Below, piece by piece: positions 1 to 4,841 of a stretch of 5,028 nt of DNA (within the stretch, counting starts at the first letter, position 1; every line of letters starts with the position of its first letter). This stretch comes from an uncultured Lachnospiraceae bacterium (GTDB lineage: Bacteria > Bacillota > Clostridia > Lachnospirales > Lachnospiraceae). The stretch is taken from assembly GCA_949935685.1 (NCBI GenBank), contig CATLGN010000156.1, positions 1 through 5,028 of the forward strand, read 5' to 3'. The notes beneath the pieces were generated by a model that was given only the letters and a program-made list of their open reading frames with translations, did not search any database and had not been told where the DNA came from. The translations under genes were made by a program, and so were the position numbers.

Positions 1-2
1 TC

Positions 3-53
3 GGTTTTGAGGGTATGGCAGGGAAGGAAGACAGAGAGAAGAAAGAGAGATAA
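3..53 (+). CDS. Possible C-terminal tail of an upstream gene (partial)
   Basis: The reading frame starting at base 3 is open from the window edge to a TAA at 51-53. It would encode a short, very charged tail rich in Lys, Glu and Arg (ending in KEDREKKER). Such tails are common at the ends of proteins, but a 17-codon open frame in purine-rich DNA can occur by chance. The stop lies directly against the tRNA-Asn gene, with no spacer. No promoter for the tRNA cluster is evident here, so it must lie upstream or within this tail. The function cannot be judged. Confidence 0.2.
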   Translation, partial: GFEGMAGKEDREKKER

Positions 54-125
54 TCCTCGATAGCTCAATGGTAGAGCACGCGGCTGTTAACCGCGGGGTT
101 GTAGGTTCGAGCCCTACTCGGGGAG
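54..125 (+). tRNA. tRNA-Asn (anticodon GTT)
   Basis: This gene folds as a complete cloverleaf. The acceptor stem pairs 54-60 (TCCTCGA) with 118-124 (TCGGGGA), and G125 is the discriminator base. The anticodon loop CTGTTAA puts GTT at 86-88 between CGCGG and CCGCG stem arms. The T arm is a 5-bp stem (101-105 with 113-117) around TTCGAGC. It reads AAC/AAU codons for asparagine. No CCA is encoded, so the 3' end must be added enzymatically. It is the first of three tRNA genes in tandem, 27 bp from the next, and they are probably cut from one transcript. Confidence 0.97.
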
Positions 126-152
126 TTCTGTATTGTGTTAGATTCCGGGTAA

Positions 153-224
153 GGCTCCGTGGTCAAGCGGTTAAGACATCGCCCTTTCACGGCGGTAACA
201 CGGGTTCGATTCCCGTCGGAGTCA
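153..224 (+). tRNA. tRNA-Glu (anticodon TTC)
   Basis: The acceptor stem pairs 153-159 (GGCTCCG) with 217-223 (CGGAGTC), with one G-T wobble, and A224 is the discriminator. The anticodon loop CTTTCAC places TTC at 186-188. The T arm has a 5-bp stem, 200-204 with 212-216, around TTCGATT. It decodes GAA/GAG as glutamate. CCA is not encoded. It is the middle gene of the tandem cluster, only 14 bp before tRNA-Cys, which supports a shared precursor transcript. Confidence 0.97.
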
Positions 225-238
225 GTTTCATATGGCAG

Positions 239-310
239 GGCGCAGTAGCCAAGTGGTAAGGCGTGGGTCTGCAACACCCTGATTCACCGGTTCAAATCCG
301 GTCTGCGCCT
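239..310 (+). tRNA. tRNA-Cys (anticodon GCA)
   Basis: The acceptor stem pairs 239-245 (GGCGCAG) with 303-309 (CTGCGCC). T310 is the discriminator, as expected for cysteine tRNAs. The anticodon loop CTGCAAC gives GCA at 271-273. The T arm pairs 286-290 with 298-302 around TTCAAAT. The outermost anticodon-stem pair (264/280) is a T-T mismatch, leaving four good pairs. CCA is not encoded. It is the last gene of the cluster, with an intrinsic terminator starting 10 bp downstream. Confidence 0.97.
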
Positions 311-319
311 CTCAAAAGA

Positions 320-355
320 CCTCGAAAAACGTTGATTTTTCGGGGCTTTTGTTTT
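320..355 (+). terminator. Intrinsic terminator of the tRNA cluster
   Basis: A 10-bp stem pairs 320-329 (CCTCGAAAAA) with 336-345 (TTTTTCGGGG), with one T-G wobble, around the loop CGTTGA. It is followed by TTTTGTTTT (347-355). A matching A-rich stretch before the stem (314-317) means it could also work, more weakly, on the opposite strand. It separates tRNA transcription from the regulator gene downstream, so that gene needs its own promoter. Confidence 0.9.
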
Positions 356-433
356 AGTGATTTTGACCGCTACAATCACAACAATGATGTAAAATAAGAT
401 TGTTTCCCATATGCATATACTGCGGATTTTATC

Positions 434-470
434 AGCCGGATCAGCCATATATCAGTTGGCTGGTCCGGCT
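434..470 (+). terminator. Strong hairpin in the regulator leader, terminator- or attenuator-like
   Basis: Thirteen consecutive pairs form between 434-446 (AGCCGGATCAGCC) and 458-470 (GGCTGGTCCGGCT), with a single T-G wobble and an 11-nt AT-rich loop. The base of the stem is followed by TTTGTT, a short, interrupted T tract. A second arm, TTATC at 429-433 with GATAA at 476-480, can close the structure further. It lies about 120 bp before the response regulator gene and about 80 bp after the tRNA terminator. It could be a second terminator, an attenuator for the regulator operon, or part of a repeated intergenic element. The T tract is too poor to be sure of termination. Confidence 0.5.
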
Positions 471-522
471 TTGTTGATAAACGCTATGGCTGATTCCCGC
501 GAGCAACGAGCCCAGTGACTGC

Positions 523-550
523 TTGCAGGCATTTGACTTCAGGATATACG
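523..550 (+). promoter_or_regulatory. Weak candidate promoter for the two-component operon
   Basis: TTGCAG (523-528) and TATACG (545-550) are spaced by 16 bp. They match the -35 and -10 consensus at 3/6 and 4/6 positions, and transcription would start roughly 30 nt before the regulator start codon. Other pieces in the leader are less well placed: TTGACC at 363-368 has no -10 at proper spacing, and TATACT at 416-421 has no -35. The remainder of the 356-587 gap shows only the hairpin and an ORF of 35 codons without a ribosome binding site. Confidence 0.25.
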
Positions 551-587
551 CCGGGAGACGGAAAAAAGAGAACAGGGGACAGGAATC

Positions 588-1286
588 ATGGAGAATTACA
601 GGATATTGATTATTGATGATGACAGGGAGCTTTGTGCGCTGATCCGGCAGAGTGTTTTACGGGAACGGATAGAGGCTGACTACTGCTACTCCGGAAAATC
701 CGGTTTGCAAAAGCTACAAGAGAAGGATTACCAGCTTGTCATACTGGATGTCATGATGCCTGGGTTTGACGGCTTTGAAACACTGGAAATGATTCGAAAA
801 GAGAGCCGCTTGCCTATTTTGATGTTTACATCAAAAAATGACAGCGCTTCCAAAGTACGCGGACTGCGGGCAGGGGCGGACGATTATCTGACGAAGCCTT
901 TTGATATGGACGAGCTGATCGCACGTATTATTTCCCTGATCCGGCGCTATACCCGTTTTAATCAAAAAGACGGGCAGATGCAGACCTGTGAGTTTGACGG
1001 ACTGACCATTGACTGCGAAAGTCGCCGTGTGATCACCGGGAACGGGGAATTTGAGTTGCCGCCGAAAGAATTTGACGTACTCCTCTGTCTTGCCGGGAAT
1101 CAGGGAAAGATACTGACCAAAAGGCAGATTTATGAGAGCGTGTGGGGAGAGGAATATGTCTATGATGACAGCAATATCATGGCAGTCATCAGCCGCCTGC
1201 GGAAGAAAACAGAAGTAAATCCGGGAAATCCCAGATATATACAGACGGTAAAAGGGATTGGCTATCGTTTTAATAAGGAGGTCTGA
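588..1286 (+). CDS. OmpR/PhoB-family response regulator
   Basis: This encodes a 232-residue DNA-binding response regulator, the normal length for the family. The receiver domain (about residues 4-118) has the acidic cluster D10-D12, the phosphoacceptor D54 in the LDVMMPG motif, T81, and K103 in the TKPF motif. A linker (about 119-130) leads to a winged-helix domain (about 130-230) with a PPKEFDVL start, the SRLRKK recognition-helix region, and a C-terminal VKGIGYRF wing. All key phosphorylation residues are present, so it should be active. The ATG at 588 is preceded by AGGGGA (574-579) with 8 nt spacing. The kinase gene follows after only 3 bp, so the two are cotranscribed. By context it should control the downstream transporter, probably through the four 11-bp repeats at 2264-2307. 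The family call is very secure; the target is inferred. Confidence 0.96.
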   Translation: MENYRILIIDDDRELCALIRQSVLRERIEADYCYSGKSGLQKLQEKDYQLVILDVMMPGFDGFETLEMIRKESRLPILMFTSKNDSASKVRGLRAGADDYLTKPFDMDELIARIISLIRRYTRFNQKDGQMQTCEFDGLTIDCESRRVITGNGEFELPPKEFDVLLCLAGNQGKILTKRQIYESVWGEEYVYDDSNIMAVISRLRKKTEVNPGNPRYIQTVKGIGYRFNKEV

Positions 1287-1289
1287 CAA

Positions 1290-2210
1290 ATGCGTGGGGA
1301 TATGATGGTGCTGATTGGAACGGCTATAATTCTTGTTGCTGTCTGTGGCTCTGTTTTTGTCATCCGGCGTGTCAGAAGGCAGATAACAGAAATGGTAGAG
1401 GCGCTTACGGATGTGAAAAACGGGAATGGGAACCGGCGTATCCTGTCAGAAACCCATGAGCTTGTGGCTCCCCTTGCCTATACGATCAACGATATTATCC
1501 TGTCTTATGAAAACAGGCTTTCTGCTTATCACCGGACAGAAGAGACCAACCGGCAACTTATGACAAGTCTTTCTCATGATGTGCGGACGCCCCTTACCAC
1601 ATTGATCGGGTATCTGGATGCTGCGCATAAAGGAATCGTCACCGGGAAAGAACGTGATGATTACATCGAAACCGCACGCCGGAAAGCCTATGACCTGAAA
1701 GAATATATTGATGTGCTCTTTGACTGGTTTAAGCTGGGGTCTGATGAATTTTCCATGAATATGGCACCCGTTGACCTGACGGAGCTGACACGGAACCTGT
1801 TAGTTGACTGGATACCGGTTTTTGAGGATGCGCAGATGGACTTTGTGGCAGACATTCCGGAGCGTCCTTTCCGGGTAAAGCTTGATCCGGACGGATATAT
1901 GCGGATCTTAAACAATCTGGTACAGAATGTAATTTCCCACAGCCATGGAAACCGGATAGAGATCGCACTACTGGAGCAGGATGGGAACATAAAAATCCGC
2001 CTTGCAGATAACGGGGTGGGGATTGACAAAGAGGATTTGAAGCATATTTTTGAACGGCTTTATAAATGTGATAAGGGACGGTCCGAAAAGGGCAGCGGCC
2101 TTGGCCTGTCCATTGTACATCAGCTCGTGATCAAGATGAATGGAACCATAACCGCAGAAAGTGTGCCGGGCAGCGGAACCGTTTTTACGTTGTCGTTTTC
2201 TTTGGTGTAG
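1290..2210 (+). CDS. Sensor histidine kinase with one membrane segment
   Basis: This encodes a 306-residue partner kinase for the preceding regulator. It has a single hydrophobic segment (about residues 6-25) followed by a basic stretch (RRVRRQ), then a HAMP-like helical linker (about 26-85). The HisKA domain carries the autophosphorylated H96 in SLSHDVRTP. The HATPase_c domain shows the N box (N209 to N213), the G1 motif DNGVG (240-244) and the G2 motif GSGLGL (268-273). Nothing is exported beyond about five residues, so it has no extracellular sensor domain. Any signal must be read in the membrane, in the cytoplasm or through a partner such as the transporter. A strong ribosome site AAGGAGG (1275-1281) sits 8 nt before the ATG and lies inside the end of the regulator gene. 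It is intact and should be functional. Confidence 0.95.
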   Translation: MRGDMMVLIGTAIILVAVCGSVFVIRRVRRQITEMVEALTDVKNGNGNRRILSETHELVAPLAYTINDIILSYENRLSAYHRTEETNRQLMTSLSHDVRTPLTTLIGYLDAAHKGIVTGKERDDYIETARRKAYDLKEYIDVLFDWFKLGSDEFSMNMAPVDLTELTRNLLVDWIPVFEDAQMDFVADIPERPFRVKLDPDGYMRILNNLVQNVISHSHGNRIEIALLEQDGNIKIRLADNGVGIDKEDLKHIFERLYKCDKGRSEKGSGLGLSIVHQLVIKMNGTITAESVPGSGTVFTLSFSLV

Positions 2211-2263
2211 GAAAATCAGTTATTGTTCACACAGGGCTTTGCGCAGTTCTCAGTGACAAAAAT

Positions 2264-2307
2264 TGCAAGGTTAATACAAGGTTTTTGCAAGGTTCATGCA
2301 AGGTTGG
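2264..2307 (+). promoter_or_regulatory. Operator: four 11-bp direct repeats of TRCAAGGTT
   Basis: The core CAAGGTT occurs at 2266, 2277, 2288 and 2299, an exact 11-bp period. The conserved unit is TRCAAGGTT plus two variable bases (AA, TT, CA, GG), filling 2264-2307 without gaps. A 7-bp core plus a 4-bp spacer, repeated in the same orientation on one helix face, is the geometry known for OmpR/PhoB-type regulators, which bind as head-to-tail dimers. Four units would take two dimers. The array ends just before the -10 at 2313 and covers the -35 region, suggesting activation. The neighbouring response regulator is the obvious candidate protein, though this is inference. Confidence 0.8.
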
Positions 2308-2309
2308 CG

Positions 2310-2318
2310 TGGTAAGAT
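2310..2318 (+). promoter_or_regulatory. Extended -10 of the transporter operon promoter
   Basis: TGG followed by TAAGAT (2313-2318) forms an extended -10 (TGN plus a 4/6 match to TATAAT). The expected -35 window (about 2290-2295) reads AGGTTC and lies inside the repeat array, so there is no good -35. That is typical of promoters dependent on an activator bound there. Transcription would start near 2325, just before the ribosome site AGGAGG at 2330-2335. TTATAC at 2324-2329 is an alternative -10, but its start site would fall at or after that ribosome site, so it is less likely. Confidence 0.5.
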
Positions 2319-2343
2319 GGCAGTTATACAGGAGGTTAATAAA

Positions 2344-3267
2344 ATGGTCAAATATGTAATCGAAACGAAAAATCTTACCAAACAGTATGGGACGCAGAAA
2401 AGTGTTGCCGACCTGAATATGCATGTTCAGAAAGGGCGTATCTATGGCCTGCTTGGCAGGAATGGGGCCGGAAAGACCACAACCATGAAAATGCTGCTTG
2501 GACTGACGCAGCCCACTTCCGGGCAGGTGGAAATCTGGGGAAAGCCTTTGCGGACAAATGAAAAAAAGCTGCTGCCCCGGATTGGCAGTCTGATTGAGTC
2601 CCCCGGATTTTACCCGAATCTGACTGCTACGGAAAACCTGCGCATTTTTGCTACCCTGCGGGGAGTCCCGGGCCACAATGCGATTAAAAACGCGCTGGAT
2701 CTGGTGGGTCTGCCTTACAGAGATAAAAAGCTGTTTTCCCAGTATTCCCTTGGCATGAAGCAGCGGCTGGCCATTGCCCTTGCCGTCATGCATGATCCGG
2801 AGCTTCTGATTCTGGACGAACCGATCAACGGCCTTGATCCCATTGGAATTGCAGAGGTTCGTTCCTTTATCCGCGACCTTTGCAACGAGCGGGGGAAAAC
2901 CATTCTGATCTCCAGTCACATTCTCTCCGAAATTGCGCTTTTGGCAGATGATATCGGCATTATTGACCACGGCGTTTTATTGGAGGAAGAAAGTCTGGCA
3001 GAGCTGGAAGCAAAGAGCAGCAGACATATCTGCTTTACGGTTTCGGATACGGCACAGGCGGCAAGGATTTTAGAACGTGTATTTCAGGAAAACCGGTTCA
3101 CCATACAGGACGACCATCGTATGCAGGTGCATAATTTTGAGCTGCCCATAGGAAAAACGATCACTGCCTTTGTGGAAAATGGCCTGGAAGTATCGCAGGC
3201 CGTAACCTCGGAAGAAAGCCTGGAAGATTATTTCAGGCGTGTAACAGGGGGTGAGGGGATTGCTTAA
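2344..3267 (+). CDS. ABC transporter ATPase, lantibiotic/bacitracin-resistance type (LanF/BcrA-like)
   Basis: This is a 307-residue ATPase that would power the two permeases encoded next. It shows Walker A GRNGAGKTT (from residue 38), the signature SLGMKQR (135-141), Walker B LLILDEP (154-160), D-loop GLDP and the switch H192 in SSHILSE. The Q-loop position carries E85 (LIESPGFY) instead of Gln. This Glu 'E-loop' is a known feature of LanF proteins and their relatives. Residues from about 220 onward form the family's C-terminal extension. The start at 2344 is chosen because AGGAGG (2330-2335) lies 8 nt upstream. In-frame ATGs at 2296 and 2317 lack such a site, and 2296 lies inside the operator. 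The likely role is removal of a membrane-active peptide antibiotic from the membrane; the exact substrate cannot be told. The 3' end overlaps the first permease gene. Confidence 0.93.
   Translation: MVKYVIETKNLTKQYGTQKSVADLNMHVQKGRIYGLLGRNGAGKTTTMKMLLGLTQPTSGQVEIWGKPLRTNEKKLLPRIGSLIESPGFYPNLTATENLRIFATLRGVPGHNAIKNALDLVGLPYRDKKLFSQYSLGMKQRLAIALAVMHDPELLILDEPINGLDPIGIAEVRSFIRDLCNERGKTILISSHILSEIALLADDIGIIDHGVLLEEESLAELEAKSSRHICFTVSDTAQAARILERVFQENRFTIQDDHRMQVHNFELPIGKTITAFVENGLEVSQAVTSEESLEDYFRRVTGGEGIA
3246..3254 (+). promoter_or_regulatory. Ribosome binding site that points to a TTG start
   Basis: AGGGGGTGA (3246-3254) matches the AGGAGGTGA anti-16S consensus at 8 of 9 bases. It lies inside the end of the ATPase gene. 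The core AGGGGG ends 8 nt before TTG at 3260-3262, the ideal distance. The in-frame GTG at 3251 overlaps the site itself and so is an unlikely start. Confidence 0.6.
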
Positions 3268-4045
3268 TTTTGTAAAGTGTGAATTATGGAAATTGAAACG
3301 AAAGAAATTTATTTTACTCGTGATATTTTCCTCATTTATTTTTCCTGTACCTCTTACCGTCATGATGACGACGCCGCAGATGGCAGAGAGATTTGAAAGC
3401 GATGCCGAGACCTTTAACGGCTGTTTCCAGTTTATCATGGGATATGGGGTGGAGCTGCTTCTGCCCTGTATCATCGGCGTCGTTGCGGCGATGCTGTTTT
3501 TCATGGAGCGGGATAACGACACCTTTAAAAACCTGCGGACCATTCCGGTAACAAGCACACAGATGATTGTTGCCAAAATCATGGTTTTATTTTTCATGGG
3601 TATTATTTTCAGCCTGTCCTCAGCTTTTGCCGCAATCATATGCGGAGGCCTGGTATCCGAGGTAAACGGGATCTTCTATAAACTGTTTGTGGCATTGGAG
3701 ATGGGGATTTTTGTCACTGCCGGGACGCTGCCTTTAATTGTTGTTGTAGTGTTCTTCAGTAAGACTTATATTTTTTCCATTCTGTTGTGTGTTTTTTACA
3801 GCGTCTTAAGTCTGACTGCGGAATGCTGTTTTGCGGCATTGCCGAAAGCCATATGCTGGCTGATGCCCATTCCTCTTATGACTTTGTGGAGTGCGGGTGA
3901 TATGGAACGGCATGGAGTGATGGAGGTCAGGGGTGCGCTTAGAGATCTGATGCCCACAACCTTTCAGACTGTTGCCATTTTGGGGACCTGGGCGGTCGTT
4001 TCCGTCATAGTCATTGATTATCTGTATAAAAAGAGGGGGGAATGA
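3260..4045 (+). CDS. ABC-2 type permease, lantibiotic-protection class, first subunit
   Basis: This is a membrane subunit of about 261 residues, the usual size for this permease class. A short basic N-terminus (CELWKLKRKK) precedes about six hydrophobic helices. With residue 1 at the TTG start, they lie at roughly 17-35, 60-84, 102-127, 142-165, 168-197 and 237-255. The cytoplasmic ERDNDTFKNLRTIPV segment after the second helix matches the conserved loop in these permeases that probably contacts the ATPase. The TTG at 3260 is preferred over the GTG at 3251 because of ribosome-site spacing; the alternative adds three residues. The gene overlaps the ATPase stop by 8 bp and is followed after 1 bp by the second permease, so translation is probably coupled. 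It would pair with the second permease as a heterodimeric channel. The class is LanE/LanG-like, but which of the two cannot be fixed by eye. Confidence 0.85.
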   Translation: MLNFVKCELWKLKRKKFILLVIFSSFIFPVPLTVMMTTPQMAERFESDAETFNGCFQFIMGYGVELLLPCIIGVVAAMLFFMERDNDTFKNLRTIPVTSTQMIVAKIMVLFFMGIIFSLSSAFAAIICGGLVSEVNGIFYKLFVALEMGIFVTAGTLPLIVVVVFFSKTYIFSILLCVFYSVLSLTAECCFAALPKAICWLMPIPLMTLWSAGDMERHGVMEVRGALRDLMPTTFQTVAILGTWAVVSVIVIDYLYKKRGE

Positions 4046-4046
4046 T

Positions 4047-4826
4047 ATGTTTCGTATGGTCAGAACCGAAATCTGGAAATTAAAACGTTATCATATGATA
4101 TGGGCAGGCGTTCTTTTAATGCTGCTTTCCGTTTTACTGACACTGTTTTACACTACGGCGCTGGACGGCACCTATTGGACATTCGCCCATTTTACGGAGC
4201 AGGTGATTAAAAACAATTTCAGTATGATTTTTCCCATGTGCATTACGCTGCTTGCCGGTTATATCATAGCAAGAGAAGAACTGGACGATACGCTGAAAAG
4301 TATTCTGGTGGTTCCTGTTTCTTACTGTAGTTTATTGTGGGGGAAATTACTTGTCTGCGCTTTGCTGTCCCTGTTTTTAGGATTGGTAAGCGCCGTATTT
4401 ACGGTCGCTGCGAATCTGCTCATGGGATTTCCGGGATTTTCTGCGGCGTCCGTATTGCAGACATTTGTACAGATGATTTTGAACTGCCTGTTTCTGTATG
4501 TTGCAGTCATGCCGGTGATCGCAGCCGCGGCCCGCATACCGAACGGACATATGATCGGCACGATCGTCGCGTTTGCCTATGGATATGGGGGCATGTTTGC
4601 CGCAGGGAACATGACACTTGCCAGTATCTATCCGATCACAGCCAGCATGGGGTTGATCCGGTACCGGAGCTATGATGAAGCGGTTCATTGGAATATTCCG
4701 CTGTGCGGGTTGAGTATGATGGCGGCTTTTCTGGTTTCTGCGGTTATTGTGGTAACAACCAAAAATGTTTCACCGGCAAAACCGACTCAGAAGCAGAAAA
4801 AAATCGTTGCAAAAAAAGGTTGGTAA
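4047..4826 (+). CDS. ABC-2 type permease, lantibiotic-protection class, second subunit
   Basis: This is a 259-residue membrane protein related in plan to the first permease. It has a basic N-terminus (RTEIWKLKRYH), about six hydrophobic helices, and the equivalent cytoplasmic loop EELDDTLKSILVVPVS after the second helix. The shared starts (EIWKLKR and ELWKLKR) and the shared loop indicate an old duplication. The C-terminus is an unusual Lys-rich cytoplasmic tail (KPTQKQKKIVAKKGW). The ATG at 4047 has AGAGGGGGG upstream (4032-4040). An in-frame ATG at 4014 lies inside the first permease gene, has no ribosome site and would add 11 non-family residues. The first permease stops 1 bp before this start. 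It should form the transporter channel together with the first permease and the ATPase. Confidence 0.88.
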   Translation: MFRMVRTEIWKLKRYHMIWAGVLLMLLSVLLTLFYTTALDGTYWTFAHFTEQVIKNNFSMIFPMCITLLAGYIIAREELDDTLKSILVVPVSYCSLLWGKLLVCALLSLFLGLVSAVFTVAANLLMGFPGFSAASVLQTFVQMILNCLFLYVAVMPVIAAAARIPNGHMIGTIVAFAYGYGGMFAAGNMTLASIYPITASMGLIRYRSYDEAVHWNIPLCGLSMMAAFLVSAVIVVTTKNVSPAKPTQKQKKIVAKKGW

Positions 4827-4841
4827 ATGGAGGCGTTAGAA

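Noticed and set aside
65..277. Open frames on both strands across the tRNA genes
   Set aside because: Structured tRNA sequence explains the region completely; all three cloverleafs are intact.
409..418. Perfect 10-bp palindrome ATATGCATAT
   Set aside because: It is short and AT-rich, so easily expected by chance, and it has no second copy or promoter context to support an operator.
411..518. 35-codon frame through the leader hairpin as a possible leader peptide
   Set aside because: There is no ribosome binding site before the ATG at 411, and the frame is dictated largely by the hairpin arms. It would become interesting only if conserved at the codon level.
831..1289. Open frame of 152 codons on the minus strand across the regulator gene
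   Set aside because: It is fully opposite the response regulator coding sequence, with no domain and no ribosome site.
2264..2307. CRISPR array or simple microsatellite
   Set aside because: The units are only 11 bp with 2-bp spacers, far too short for CRISPR. The invariant core with varying spacers and the placement at a promoter fit an operator better than slippage.
2296..2343. Longer N-terminus for the ATPase starting at ATG 2296 or 2317
   Set aside because: The first lies inside the operator repeats and upstream of the likely transcription start, and neither has a good ribosome site. ATG 2344 has AGGAGG at ideal spacing and gives the normal family N-terminus.
2227..2970. Long open frame of 247 codons on the minus strand
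   Set aside because: It lies opposite the ATPase, whose motifs are all conserved. It has no recognisable domain or ribosome site and covers the operator region, so it is a coding shadow.
3070..3639. Open frame of 189 codons on the minus strand across the ATPase and permease junction
   Set aside because: It opposes two well supported genes and shows no family features.
4337..4675. Overlapping plus-strand frame within the second permease
   Set aside because: Its translation is Cys/Arg/His-rich, as expected of an out-of-frame reading of membrane protein codons, with no ribosome site.
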